Part shown: one piece after another, positions 1-9,972 of the stretch | Numbering within the stretch: position 1 is the stretch's first letter | Layout: the number at the start of each line of letters is the position of its first letter | Origin: Streptomyces vinaceus | Lineage (GTDB): Bacteria > Actinomycetota > Actinomycetes > Streptomycetales > Streptomycetaceae | Direction of reading: 5' to 3' | Assembly (NCBI RefSeq): GCF_008704935.1 | Contig: NZ_CP023692.1 | Span: 2,923,001-2,987,000 of the forward strand | Length of the DNA: 64,000 bases | The notes under the pieces: model-generated | What the model was told of the DNA's origin: nothing | Seen by the model: only the letters and a program-made list of their open reading frames with translations | Database searches by the model: none | Made by a program: the position numbers and the translations under genes

Positions 1-2313
1 GGTGCCGTCGCCGTTGAGGTCGCCGGGCTTGTCGCGCACCGGCTGGCGCTTGGCGTAGAAGAGGTAGGACTTCAGGTCCGAGCGGTTGTTGGAAGCATCC
101 AGGCTGCGGACGTACATCACCTGCGGGCCGGCCGCGGTCGGCGTGTACTTGACGTCCACCGAGCCGCCGGCGGTGGCCGGGCTGGCCTCCTGGACCTTCG
201 GGTCGGACTCGGTCCACCACTGGTACTTCGTGATGTCGTTCTCGCCGCCGGAGGTCAGCTTGAACGTTCCCTCGGTGCGGGCGTAGCCGGTGTTGTCCGG
301 CTCGTTCTCGGGGAACTGCACCGAGGACACGCCCGGGAGCGAGGCGGGGCGGGTCGCGTCGATGGTGAACAGGCACTGGCCGGCCCAGGGGCCGTCCGCC
401 GTCCCGTCGTTGCCGCGGACGTCCCAGCGGTAGGTGTTACTGCCCAGGCCCGCGGCGGGGATCGTCAGCTGGGCCATGTTGCCGTTGGCCACGGGGACGC
501 GGGCGGTCTTCAGCGTGCCGTAGTCGTTCGCGTTCCAGTAGTGGAACTCGGCGGTCAGCGCGTTGTCCTCGGCGTCGGAGACGCGGGCGCGCAGCACGAC
601 GTTGTCGGTCGTGCCCATCTGGCCGCCGTTGCAGGCCACCGACGGGCTGGAGCTGCGCTCGTACGGGGTGGTGGGCAGCGTGTTGAACTTGGTCGAGATG
701 CGGGCGCTGTCCGGGTTGAACTTGCGCCACGACACGTCGACGGTGTCGTTCGCGGACTTCAGGCCCATGGTCCACGCCGGCCAGTGGTAACGGGCGGCGT
801 CGGCGACCGCGGAGGTCACGTTCAGCTCGATGGTGTCACCGTCACCGGGGCAGTTGCGGCCCCCGAAGGACTGGCCCGAGGCGTCGACCAGGCGCTTCCA
901 GGCGGGCTGGTTGTTCCAGGTGGTGCCGCCGCCGATGGCGTCGGTGTCCCAGATCTGGAGCTGACCGGACTGGCAGCTCCAGGAACCCGCGTACTTCTGC
1001 TGGATGCGGAAGGTGGATTCCAGGATCTGCTTGTCCCACATGGACCCCATGCCGACCTGGAAGAAGGTCTTCGCGCAGACGGTGCCGCCGTTGGCGCCGT
1101 CCTTGGCGCAGCCGACGCGGGCCTCCTTGCTGAGCGTGCCGCCGTTCCAGTAGTTGGTGTTGGCGGAGTTCGCGTAGGCGGTGTGCTTGTAGGCGATCGC
1201 CCAGGCCGACTTCCAGTCGTCCCGCCACACCGGGTCGATGACGACCGGGTAGGTGGTGGCTGCGTCCGTGAGCAGCTTGCGGTCGGGCTTCAGGGTGAGC
1301 TTGGAGCCCTTGAGGTCGACGCCGAGGTCGGCCTCCTTCGACCCGTTGGAGATGCCGTCGACGGCGGGCACCGGCGGAACCGGGGCCGGGGCCTGGGCGG
1401 CGGCCCCGGCGGCCGGGGCAGCCCGCAGGCCGGAGGTCTTGGCGGCGTCCGCGGCCTTGGGAGCGGCAGCCTTCGGGGCCGCGTCGGTCGTCGGGCCCGT
1501 CGTCCCTGCGGTGGACTCGGGGAGGATCTTCTCGGCGCCCGAGTCCCACATCTGCGGCTTGGCGGCGCTGAAGAGGGTCTGTCCGGCCGGATCCACCGCG
1601 CGGAGCTCGCCGCTCGCCTCCTTGCGGACGGTGACGCCCTTGCCTTCGAGACCGAAGTCGAGGCTGGCGAGGGCCGGGTTCTCGGCGGCCTTGCGCGTCT
1701 TGACGACGATCTGGTGCGAGAAACCGCTCACGTCGGCGCTGATGCGCAGGTCCACGTCCTCCAAGACGTTCGCGTACGTGGCGCTGTTGCCCTCCAGCTT
1801 CGGCGCGGGCAGCGGCGTCGGCCAGGTGAGGGAGACGTCCCGGCCGTCCTTGCGCATGGTGGCCAGCGCGCCCGTGCCCCCGCCGGAGAAGGACAGGCCC
1901 ACGGCGGTCGCGGCCGGGGCTATGCGCCCGCCGTCCACCTTCGCGAGCGTGGTGTCCGCGTCGACGAGCTTGCCGCCGCGGTAGACGCGTACCGGCACCA
2001 GCGCGTGATTCGCGGTCAGCGTTCCGTCCGGGTTCGCCCAGACGTCGTCCGTCTCCGTGCGCTTCGACTCGATCTCGACGGGCTTACCGGACTTCTTCGC
2101 CTCGCCCTTGGCCTTCGTCTCCGCCGCGGCGTCGGCCAGGCGCTCCTTGACCTTGTCGGCAGCGGCGGCGCCGGCCTTGCCCGCGGCCACGGCGGGCAGG
2201 CCGCCGAGCAGCGTGGAGGTCAACGCGGCGGTCAGCACGGTCGCCGTGGCGAGCACCGGCGTTCTGCGGGAGGGCGGATCGTCGACGCGGGCGCGCGTCG
2301 TGAATGGTCTCAC
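1..2313 (-). CDS. Large secreted DNRLRE/LamG-type wall-associated protein, C-terminus outside window
   Basis: The reading frame is open from a GTG at 2313 to the window edge (771 codons visible). A GAGGA ribosome site lies 7 bases before the GTG. Residues 1-45 form a Sec signal peptide ending near LPAVAA. Then come a 'DGTLTANHALVPVRVYR' type N-terminal module, an Ala/Pro-rich linker (about 255-300), and a jelly-roll-like region with 'TTYPVVIDPVW' and 'SGQLQIWDTDAIGGGTTWNN', typical of the DNRLRE or LamG-associated secreted proteins of Streptomyces. A Ca-site-like 'GDLNGDGT' stands at the visible end. Such proteins are commonly found beside RHS toxins; this one is divergent from the RHS gene at 2707 with 393 bases between them. 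Function is inferred to be cell-surface or matrix-related. Domain naming is from memory. Confidence 0.8.
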   Translation of the reverse strand, partial: MRPFTTRARVDDPPSRRTPVLATATVLTAALTSTLLGGLPAVAAGKAGAAAADKVKERLADAAAETKAKGEAKKSGKPVEIESKRTETDDVWANPDGTLTANHALVPVRVYRGGKLVDADTTLAKVDGGRIAPAATAVGLSFSGGGTGALATMRKDGRDVSLTWPTPLPAPKLEGNSATYANVLEDVDLRISADVSGFSHQIVVKTRKAAENPALASLDFGLEGKGVTVRKEASGELRAVDPAGQTLFSAAKPQMWDSGAEKILPESTAGTTGPTTDAAPKAAAPKAADAAKTSGLRAAPAAGAAAQAPAPVPPVPAVDGISNGSKEADLGVDLKGSKLTLKPDRKLLTDAATTYPVVIDPVWRDDWKSAWAIAYKHTAYANSANTNYWNGGTLSKEARVGCAKDGANGGTVCAKTFFQVGMGSMWDKQILESTFRIQQKYAGSWSCQSGQLQIWDTDAIGGGTTWNNQPAWKRLVDASGQSFGGRNCPGDGDTIELNVTSAVADAARYHWPAWTMGLKSANDTVDVSWRKFNPDSARISTKFNTLPTTPYERSSSPSVACNGGQMGTTDNVVLRARVSDAEDNALTAEFHYWNANDYGTLKTARVPVANGNMAQLTIPAAGLGSNTYRWDVRGNDGTADGPWAGQCLFTIDATRPASLPGVSSVQFPENEPDNTGYARTEGTFKLTSGGENDITKYQWWTESDPKVQEASPATAGGSVDVKYTPTAAGPQVMYVRSLDASNNRSDLKSYLFYAKRQPVRDKPGDLNGDGT

Positions 2314-2706
2314 TGACAGGTCCTCAACGGTTGGTGCGGTGGCCGCGCCGGAGCGGCGACCGATGACTGGGACGACCCTCCCGCCATGGACGAATTTGAG
2401 CCATCCTGGCGGTCGGCCACCCCGACTGTTCGAATGATTTGTAGCAGTCGGCGGCGCCCTTTCCGGACGGAAGTCCTCGAAGGGCGGCGACCGTCGGAGG
2501 TTCCACAAGATTGCCGCGAGAAATTCGACACTTTCGCTGTGCAACCTTTTCGCAACTCGCTGACCTGCACCCGGACGCCAATATTCCGCTTATAGGGACC
2601 CCAGAAGACTTCGACGCACCGCGCACTCCCTTGTTAAGTTCAGCGCCGTTGCCCATGAGCGCGGTGGACCGAACCGTCGCGCGCGACGACTTGGAGTGTT
2701 CGAATT
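2314..2706. promoter_or_regulatory. Divergent intergenic region between the two giant secreted-protein genes
   Basis: 393 bases with no convincing gene. Base composition is clearly less GC-rich than the flanking coding DNA, particularly around 2510-2640, as expected for promoters firing both ways. The ribosome site for the minus gene (GAGGA) and for the RHS gene (GGAG at 2693-2696) sit at its ends. No clear palindromic operator or consensus -10/-35 pair was identified. Confidence 0.5.
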
Positions 2707-5700
2707 TTGAAGAGATCCCAGGCGCACGCTTTGCGTGCGCCTCTGAGGCGTGTCTGGCGGTGGCCGATACCGGTGCTGGCGCTCAGCATGCTGACCGCCG
2801 GCCTCACGGCCACCCCCGCCATGGCGGCCGGTTCCGACCTGAAGAAGCCGGGGCTGCAGAAGCTCACGAAGGTCGGCGGAGCACCCGTCACCGGCAAGCC
2901 CGCAGCGGGCCCCGCCGAGTCGCAGAAGAAGGCGTGGAAGTCCTCCGCGCCGAAGATCGCCTGGCCGAAGGCGGGTTCGGCGGAAATCGCCCTGCCTGAC
3001 GCGTCCGCACCGCCGGTCGTCAGTCTGAAGTCGGCCCCCCAGGGCGCGGCGGGGGCATTCGCCCTGGGCCCGTCCAAGGCCCCGGGCAACCCCGTCAAGG
3101 CGGGCACCCTCCCGGTGACGGTCGCCGCGCTCCCGGCCTCGTCGGCAGCGGGCCCCAAGGCCGGTGCCAAGGCCGGCGCCGCCCCGCAGAGCCTCGCGGC
3201 CGACGCGCCCGCCGAGCAGGTGAAGCTGAAGGTCGACCTGCTCGACCAGACGGCGGCCAAGAAGGCCGGCCTGGCGAACAGCCTTCTGCTGAACGTGAAG
3301 CGCACCGACACGGGCAAGGCCGCGGCGCCCGTCTCCGTCGAGCTCGACTACGACGCGTTCAAGAACGCGTACGGCGGCAGCTGGGGTTCCCGGCTCCGGT
3401 TCACGGCCGTTCCCGCCTGCGCGGTGACGACGCCGAACAAGCCGGAGTGCAAGGGCAGCATCCCGGTCACCACGAAGAACGACCCGGTGACCGGCAAGCT
3501 CGTCGCCACGTTCACGGCGCCCTCGCCCTCCGCCCCCGCCCAGTCGGCCGTCCCGTCGGACAAGGCCGACATGAACCTGTCGGCCGCGAACACCGCGAAC
3601 ACCGCGGTCTTCGCGGCCGCCGCGGGCAGCCAGGGCATGATGCTGGCCGCGAGCCCGGGCGCCGACGGCGCGAACGGCACGTTCAAGGCCACTTCCCTGA
3701 ACCCCTCGGGCGCCTGGCAGGCCGGCGGCTCGGCGGGTGACTTCTCCTGGTCCTACCCGCTGGACATCCCCGCCTCGCTGGGCGGTCCGAGCCCCTCGCT
3801 CTCCCTGGGCTACTCCAGCGCCCAGATCGACGGCCGTACCTCGGCCTCCGCGCAGCAGACCTCGTGGGTCGGCGACGGCTGGGACCTGGCCTCGAACTAC
3901 ATCGAGCGGGGCTACGTCCCGTGCAGCCAGGACAAGAAGGCCGGGTCGGGCTTCAACAACCCGAAGGACGACACCGGCGACCTGTGCCACGGCGCACCGA
4001 TGGTCACCATGTCGCTGAACGGCGGCTCCACCCAGCTCGTCCTCGACGACACCACGAAGAAGTGGCGGCCGGCGAAGGACGACGGCTCGCGCATCGAGCT
4101 GCTCCAGGGCGCCTCGAACGGCGACAAGGAGGGTGACCACTGGCGGTTCACCAACCCCCAGGGCATCCAGTTCTACTTCGGTCTGAACAGGGTCCCGGGC
4201 TGGACGACGGGCAAGCCCGTCACCAACTCCACCTGGAACGTCCCGGTCTACGGCAACCAGCCCGGTGAGCCCTGCTACAACGCGACGTTCGCCGACGCGG
4301 TGTGCGACCAGGCGTACCGCTGGAACCTCGACTACGTGGTCGACCCGCGCGGCAACGCGATGACCTACTGGTACCAGAAGGAGGTCAACCACTACGGCTC
4401 GAACTACAAGATCGCGGGCGGTTCGACCGCCCGGGCGTACGACCGTTCCGGCTGGCTGGACCACATCTCGTACGGTCTGCGCAGCGACAACCTGTTCGCC
4501 GAGGCCCCGGCCCAGGTGAACTTCGCCGTCGCCGAGCGCTGCCTGGTCACGTCCTCCTTCGACTGCGACCCGGCGAAGCTGAAGCCGGAGGTCGCCTGGG
4601 ACATCGCGAAGAACTGGCCCGACACCCCCGGTGACCAGCTCTGCGCCGCAGGCGAGGAGTGCAAGGGCCGGTTCACGCCGACCTTCTTCACCCGCAAGCG
4701 CCTGACCGAGGTCAGCACCTCGGTGTGGAACGGCACCGCCCGCAAGCCGGTGGACTCCTGGAAGCTGACCCAGGACTTCCCGATGACCGGCGACGGCACG
4801 GACTACCCGCTGTGGCTGGGCGAGATCAAGCACACGGGCAAGAACGGCATGGACACGGCGCTGCCGCCGGTGAAGTTCCGCGGCAAGCAGCTGCCCAACC
4901 GCGTGGACGGCGCCGCCGACGGCAAGCCGCCGTACCTGCGCTACCGCATCGAGGCGATCGACAGCGAGACCGGCTCGACGATCCTGGCCCACTACAAGGA
5001 CCCGGAGTGCCGCGCGGCCAACCCGCGCGTCATGCCGACCTCGCCCGAGTCGAACACCCTCCGCTGCTACCCGGTGATCTCCGAGATCCCGGACCCGACC
5101 GATCCGCAGCACGAGAAGAAGCTCTACGTCACCGACTGGTTCCACAAGTACGTCGTCGACTGGGTCCAGGAAGAGGACCGCAACGGCAACTCCCCGACGC
5201 GGCGCACCGAGTACGAGTTCCTCGGCAACCCCGCGTGGGCGTACGACGACGAGACCGAGATGATGCGTCCCAAGACGCGCACCTGGTCCCAGTGGCGCGG
5301 CTACGAGAAGGTACGCACCTTCATCGGCCAGGCCCCCGACAAGCGCTCCATGACGGAGACGCTGTTCTTCCGGGGCCTCGACGGCGACCGGCTCTCCCCC
5401 TCGGGCGGCAAGAAGTCGGTCAAGGTCAAGGACTCCGAGGGCAACGAGATAGCGGACCACCGCCTCTACGCCGGCCAGACCCGCGAGGTCCTGGCGTACA
5501 ACGGCGAGGGCGGCGCGCTCGAAGCGGCGACGACGTACACCCCGTGGCTGTACGGCCCGACGGCGACGCGCCTGCGCAAGGGCGCCGTGCCGGAGGAGGA
5601 CATCGAACCCCAGCAGTCCTTCGTCCAGCAGACGACGGGCGTCAACTCCCGCATCCTCCTGTCGGAGGGCCGCGGCTGGCGGCGTACGGCGATGAGCACG

Positions 5701-8700
5701 ACGTACGACAACCGGGGCTTCGCCCAGTCGGTGTCGAACCTGGGCGACGTCGCCGACCCGTCGGACGACAGCTGCACCCGCTACGAGTACGACGAGGACC
5801 AGACCCGCTGGATCATCGCCCGCCAGAAGCGGGTGGAGACGGTGGCGAAGGCGTGTGACGCCACCAACGTGCAGCGCCCGGCGGATGTCACTGCGGACGC
5901 GCGGATGTACTACGACGCGGCGGGCAACCTGAAGTCCACCGAGTCGCTGTCCGGCTACAACGGGTCCACCCCGGTCTACCAGACGGACGGCAGCGCGACC
6001 TTCGACGCGTACGGCCGCATGAAGACGACCACCGACGTCTTCGGCAAGACCTCCAAGGTCGACTACACCCCCGCTTCGGGGCAGATCGTCACCAAGGTCG
6101 TCTCCACCAACTCCGCGGGTCACACCGAGACGACGGAGACCGACCAGGGCCGCGGTTCGGTCCTGGCCAAGCAGGACACCAACGGCCGCCGCCAGGTCAT
6201 GGAGTACGACGGCCTCGGCCGGCTCCTCAAGGTCTGGTCCCCGGACCGAGACCCGCTCTCGAAGTCCCCGGACGGCGAGTTCTCGTACGACGTCCGCACC
6301 GACGGTCCGGTCGTCATCAGCAACAAGAGCCTGCTGGACGACGGCACCTACCGCACCAGCTACGACATCTACGACAGCAGCCTGCGCATCCGCCAGACCC
6401 AGATGGAGGCCCTCGGAGGCGGTCGGCTCATCACCGACACCTTCTACAACAGCCTCGGCCAGGTCTGGAAGTCCAACGGCGCCTACTACACGGCCGGTGC
6501 TCCTTCCGGCGTCCAGTGGGAACCCAAGGACAACGAGGTCCCGTCCTCGACGGTGACCGAGTACGACGGCTCCGGCCGCTCGACCGCGCAGATCTCGCGC
6601 AAGTTCGGCGAGGAAACCTCGCGTACGACCACCTCGTACGGCGGCGACAACATCACCGTCGACCCGCCGAAGGGCGAGACCCCGACCCGGGCCTTCCTGG
6701 ACGGCGCGGGCCGCAAGACGGAGCTGCGCTTCTTCCGCTCGGACTCGCCGACGGGGGCGTACGACAAGACGACGTACGCGTACAACCAGCGCGGTGCGCT
6801 TGAGTCGGTCGTCAACCAGGCGGGCGACAAGTGGGGCTTCGAGTACGACATCCGCGGTCGCCAGACCAAGCAGACGGACCCTGACAAGGGCACGACGACG
6901 ATGACGTACGGCCAAGGCGACCGGGTTGCTACCGTCACCGACGCCCGCGGCAAGGTCATCGCTCCCGAATACGACGGGCTGGGCCGTGTCGTGGCCACCC
7001 ATGAGGGGTCGCTGACTGGTCCGACGCTGATGTCAACCACCTTCGACACCCTTCCGGGTGCCGTCGGCCTGCCGGTCGCCTCGACGCGCTACGTCAATGG
7101 CAAGGCCTACACGCAGGAGGTGACCGGCTACGACAGCGAGTACCGCCCGACGGGGACGAAGATCACCATCCCCGACTCGGAGGGCGCACTCGCAGGTTCG
7201 TACAGCTTCGGCAGTGGGTACCGGCCGAACACCGGTCTGATGGCATGGACGAGTCAGCCTGCCGTGGGCGGGCTGCCGTCCGAGACCACCAGCATGAAGT
7301 ACAACCATCTCGAGCTGCCCACCATCATGGGCATCCAGGGAAAGACCTTCGTCGGTAGCGTCGACTACTCGCCCATGGGTGACGTGTTGCGCACGGAGGC
7401 CGGCCCGGCCGGATCCCAGGTCTACTCGACGAACTTCTACGACGAGCAGACTCGCCGCCTCACTCGGACGGTGAACGACAAGGAGAAGGCACCCAGCCGG
7501 ATCAATGACACGTCGTACGAGTACGACGCGGTCGGCAACATCCTGAAGATCACGGACAAGGAGGGCCCGGAGGCCTCCGCGACCACCGACACCCAGTGCT
7601 TCGCATACGACTACCTGCGCCGCATGAACGAGGCGTGGACCTCGACGGACGACTGCGCGGCCCAGCCAGGCGCGTCCGGTCCCGACTCGAAACCCAAGGT
7701 GGGCGGCCCGAGCGCGTACTGGAGCTCGTACAGCTTCGATGCTGCGGGCAATCGCACCAAGGAGGTCCAGCACTCCCCGACCGGTGACCTGACCAAGGAC
7801 GTCGTTCGCACCTACACGTACGGCACTCCCGGTCAGGCCGGCGCCAACGGTCTGAAGAAGGTCGACACCACCGGGCCGGGCGGCTCCCGTACCGAGTCCT
7901 ACGGGTTCGACGAAGCGGGCAACACCAAGTCCCGCACGATCCAGGGGAACACGCAGAACCTGGAGTGGGATGCCTCGGGCAAGCTGGCGAGGGTAGTCAA
8001 GGGCTCCGAGACGACCGAGTTCGTCTACGACGCCGGTGGCAACCGACTGATCAAGCGTGAGCCGTCCGGCACGACGCTGTACTTGCCGGGCACAGAAGTC
8101 AAGCTCACGGCCGCGGGCAAACTGGAGACCACGCGCTACTACGCCCACCCAGCCGGCGCGACGATGGTTAAGACGGCCAAGGACGGCGTCATCACGACGT
8201 CGTACCTGATGGGCGACCAAAACGGCACGGCGACCACGGCCGTGGACACCACCACCATGGCGGTCACCCGCCGCAAGTTCACGCCGTACGGGGAAGCCCG
8301 CGGAACGACCCCGTCCATATGGCCGGGCAAGGCGAACTTCGTCGGCGGTGAACTCGACGAGTCCACTGGCCTCGTCCATCTGGGTGCTCGCGAGTACGAC
8401 CCTGCGACGGGCCGGTTCCTGTCGGTCGACCCGGTGCTCGACTTCAACGAGCCCAAGCAGATGAACCCGTACGCCTACGCGAACAACTCGCCGGTGACGT
8501 TCAGCGACCCGAGTGGTCTGTCGATCGCGCCGCCTGTGATGCCGATCAAGGACTTCTCGGACGCCGAGGCGGCCTGGGCGAACATGATCCAGGGCAAGAG
8601 CGCGCTGGACATCGCGCTCGAAGTCGCGATGGGAATCCTGAAGGACGCATCGGGATACAACGACATCCGTGACTGCCTGGGCGGCGACTGGGGCGCGTGC

Positions 8701-9972
8701 GCCGGCCTCGCCCTGGATGCGGCACTGCCGTTCGCCGGCCGCGCCAAGCGCATCCTCAAGGCGCTGGATCGAGCCTGGGATGCCTTCAACAGCTGGTCGC
8801 ACAAGCTCGCCCTCGCCCGGGACATCCTCAGGCGAGTCGAGCGTTACCAGCAGGCGATGGCCAAGTATGCCGAGGACCTGGCCGAGTGGAAACGGCAGAT
8901 AGAGGAGGCCGCCGAACGCGCGAGAAAACTGGAGGAAGAGGCAGCAGCGGCCCGAAGAAGGGTGCAGGAGGCAGCAGCCGCAGCTGCAAAAAAGGCCGAC
9001 GAGGCCAAGGCCACAGCAGCCAGGCAGGGCAAGTCCTCCGCGACGAAGGCGAAGAAGGCCGACGGCGACGGCAAGGCTTCGAAGTCCGCAGAGGCGAAGA
9101 AGGGTGACGCTCCGAAGAAGTCAAAGGCCAAGGAGACGGACAGCGGCGGCTCCGAGCAGGGCGAAACCTGCAACAGCTTCGTCCCCGGCACCGAAGTCCT
9201 GCTGGCCGACGGCTCCTCCAAGCCCATCGAGGACGTTGCCATCGGCGACGAGGTCGTGGCGACCGATCCGGAGTCCGGGGCCACCACGGCCCAGCCGGTC
9301 GTCGCGCAGATCATCGGCGAGGGCGAGAAGAAGCTCGTCGAGATCACGATCGACACGGACGGCGAGAGCGGTGACGCGTCCGAAAAGCTGACCGCGACGG
9401 ACGGCCACCCGTTCTGGGCGCCGAGTCTGGACAGGTGGCTGCAGGCGACCGATCTCACGGCCGGCGACTGGCTTCGGACCTCGTCCGGAACCTGGGTCCA
9501 GGTCACCGAGGTCAAGCGCTGGGACCAGTACCAGAAGGTCCGCAACCTCACGGTCGCCCGTGAGCACACTTACTACGTGCTCGCTGGAGCCAGTCCGATC
9601 CTGGTCCACAATTGCGATCACGTAGCACTTGGTCGTGACACCAAGGAAGCCAACGTCAAGGAGTTCGCCGAAGCGATCGGCGCCAGGCACCTCATGGGCG
9701 CCCTCTCGTCCGAGTGGCGGAACGAGGTCCACAAGGCCATCGCCAACGTCGCGAGCGGAGAGGGCAAGATATCCTTCCTGCTGGACGGGTTGGACGGCGG
9801 TAAGCAGGGTCCGGCCGCTGCACTCAAGAAGGCCCTTGAGGCGGCAGGGTCAAAGGGGGGCGCGATGCATACCCAATGGGAATTGATCCAAATCCATGAG
9901 GCAGGCCTGATGGACAAGGTCGACTTCTATCGCTGGAATCGAAGGGCCGACGCGTACAAGGTGGTGAAATGA
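2707..9972 (+). CDS. Secreted RHS/YD-repeat polymorphic toxin with Hint autoprotease and C-terminal toxin tip
   Basis: Protein of 2421 residues starting with TTG at 2707 (GGAG 10 bases upstream), which gives a good Sec signal peptide (residues 1-41, ending TPAMAA). An SpvB/TcdB-like segment begins near residue 344 ('GDFSWSYPLDIPASLGG'). YD repeats occupy roughly 1050-1850. The RHS-associated core motif follows: 'REYDPATGRFLSVDP' near 1893-1907 and 'NPYAYANNSPVTFSDPSG' to about 1934. A Lys/Ala/Glu-rich coiled coil spans about 2038-2130 and a Lys-rich linker runs to 2150. A Hint domain extends from C2155 ('CNSFVPGTEVLLADGS') to H2301-N2302, then Cys2303. The final 119 residues are the toxin-like tip. 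From family knowledge, the YD shell encloses the tip, which Hint cleavage releases. The next gene is the predicted immunity protein. Toxin class is tentative: from memory it resembles polymorphic toxin type 27. Confidence 0.93.
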   Translation: MKRSQAHALRAPLRRVWRWPIPVLALSMLTAGLTATPAMAAGSDLKKPGLQKLTKVGGAPVTGKPAAGPAESQKKAWKSSAPKIAWPKAGSAEIALPDASAPPVVSLKSAPQGAAGAFALGPSKAPGNPVKAGTLPVTVAALPASSAAGPKAGAKAGAAPQSLAADAPAEQVKLKVDLLDQTAAKKAGLANSLLLNVKRTDTGKAAAPVSVELDYDAFKNAYGGSWGSRLRFTAVPACAVTTPNKPECKGSIPVTTKNDPVTGKLVATFTAPSPSAPAQSAVPSDKADMNLSAANTANTAVFAAAAGSQGMMLAASPGADGANGTFKATSLNPSGAWQAGGSAGDFSWSYPLDIPASLGGPSPSLSLGYSSAQIDGRTSASAQQTSWVGDGWDLASNYIERGYVPCSQDKKAGSGFNNPKDDTGDLCHGAPMVTMSLNGGSTQLVLDDTTKKWRPAKDDGSRIELLQGASNGDKEGDHWRFTNPQGIQFYFGLNRVPGWTTGKPVTNSTWNVPVYGNQPGEPCYNATFADAVCDQAYRWNLDYVVDPRGNAMTYWYQKEVNHYGSNYKIAGGSTARAYDRSGWLDHISYGLRSDNLFAEAPAQVNFAVAERCLVTSSFDCDPAKLKPEVAWDIAKNWPDTPGDQLCAAGEECKGRFTPTFFTRKRLTEVSTSVWNGTARKPVDSWKLTQDFPMTGDGTDYPLWLGEIKHTGKNGMDTALPPVKFRGKQLPNRVDGAADGKPPYLRYRIEAIDSETGSTILAHYKDPECRAANPRVMPTSPESNTLRCYPVISEIPDPTDPQHEKKLYVTDWFHKYVVDWVQEEDRNGNSPTRRTEYEFLGNPAWAYDDETEMMRPKTRTWSQWRGYEKVRTFIGQAPDKRSMTETLFFRGLDGDRLSPSGGKKSVKVKDSEGNEIADHRLYAGQTREVLAYNGEGGALEAATTYTPWLYGPTATRLRKGAVPEEDIEPQQSFVQQTTGVNSRILLSEGRGWRRTAMSTTYDNRGFAQSVSNLGDVADPSDDSCTRYEYDEDQTRWIIARQKRVETVAKACDATNVQRPADVTADARMYYDAAGNLKSTESLSGYNGSTPVYQTDGSATFDAYGRMKTTTDVFGKTSKVDYTPASGQIVTKVVSTNSAGHTETTETDQGRGSVLAKQDTNGRRQVMEYDGLGRLLKVWSPDRDPLSKSPDGEFSYDVRTDGPVVISNKSLLDDGTYRTSYDIYDSSLRIRQTQMEALGGGRLITDTFYNSLGQVWKSNGAYYTAGAPSGVQWEPKDNEVPSSTVTEYDGSGRSTAQISRKFGEETSRTTTSYGGDNITVDPPKGETPTRAFLDGAGRKTELRFFRSDSPTGAYDKTTYAYNQRGALESVVNQAGDKWGFEYDIRGRQTKQTDPDKGTTTMTYGQGDRVATVTDARGKVIAPEYDGLGRVVATHEGSLTGPTLMSTTFDTLPGAVGLPVASTRYVNGKAYTQEVTGYDSEYRPTGTKITIPDSEGALAGSYSFGSGYRPNTGLMAWTSQPAVGGLPSETTSMKYNHLELPTIMGIQGKTFVGSVDYSPMGDVLRTEAGPAGSQVYSTNFYDEQTRRLTRTVNDKEKAPSRINDTSYEYDAVGNILKITDKEGPEASATTDTQCFAYDYLRRMNEAWTSTDDCAAQPGASGPDSKPKVGGPSAYWSSYSFDAAGNRTKEVQHSPTGDLTKDVVRTYTYGTPGQAGANGLKKVDTTGPGGSRTESYGFDEAGNTKSRTIQGNTQNLEWDASGKLARVVKGSETTEFVYDAGGNRLIKREPSGTTLYLPGTEVKLTAAGKLETTRYYAHPAGATMVKTAKDGVITTSYLMGDQNGTATTAVDTTTMAVTRRKFTPYGEARGTTPSIWPGKANFVGGELDESTGLVHLGAREYDPATGRFLSVDPVLDFNEPKQMNPYAYANNSPVTFSDPSGLSIAPPVMPIKDFSDAEAAWANMIQGKSALDIALEVAMGILKDASGYNDIRDCLGGDWGACAGLALDAALPFAGRAKRILKALDRAWDAFNSWSHKLALARDILRRVERYQQAMAKYAEDLAEWKRQIEEAAERARKLEEEAAAARRRVQEAAAAAAKKADEAKATAARQGKSSATKAKKADGDGKASKSAEAKKGDAPKKSKAKETDSGGSEQGETCNSFVPGTEVLLADGSSKPIEDVAIGDEVVATDPESGATTAQPVVAQIIGEGEKKLVEITIDTDGESGDASEKLTATDGHPFWAPSLDRWLQATDLTAGDWLRTSSGTWVQVTEVKRWDQYQKVRNLTVAREHTYYVLAGASPILVHNCDHVALGRDTKEANVKEFAEAIGARHLMGALSSEWRNEVHKAIANVASGEGKISFLLDGLDGGKQGPAAALKKALEAAGSKGGAMHTQWELIQIHEAGLMDKVDFYRWNRRADAYKVVK
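9169..9972 (+). other. Hint protease plus toxin tip: exchangeable 3' cassette of the RHS gene
   Basis: Codons 2155-2302 encode the Hint module, with the catalytic N-terminal Cys and the terminal His-Asn. Codons 2303-2421 encode the tip, which contains 'DHVALGRD', 'RHLMGALSSEW', 'FLLDGLDGG', 'HTQWELIQIHEAG' and 'VDFYRWNRR'. Codon usage becomes visibly less GC-biased after about 9600 (many A/T third positions), continuing into the immunity gene. This is the usual sign of tip replacement by recombination. The residue after HN is Cys, so an intein-like splice junction is formally present. Confidence 0.75.

Noticed and set aside
541..2316. 591-codon plus-strand frame at the left edge
   Set aside because: Shadow of the minus-strand secreted protein, which has signal peptide and recognisable domains.
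2590..7002. 1470-codon open frame on the minus strand
   Set aside because: Antisense shadow of the RHS gene; Arg/Val/Leu-rich translation without domains, produced by high-GC codon bias.
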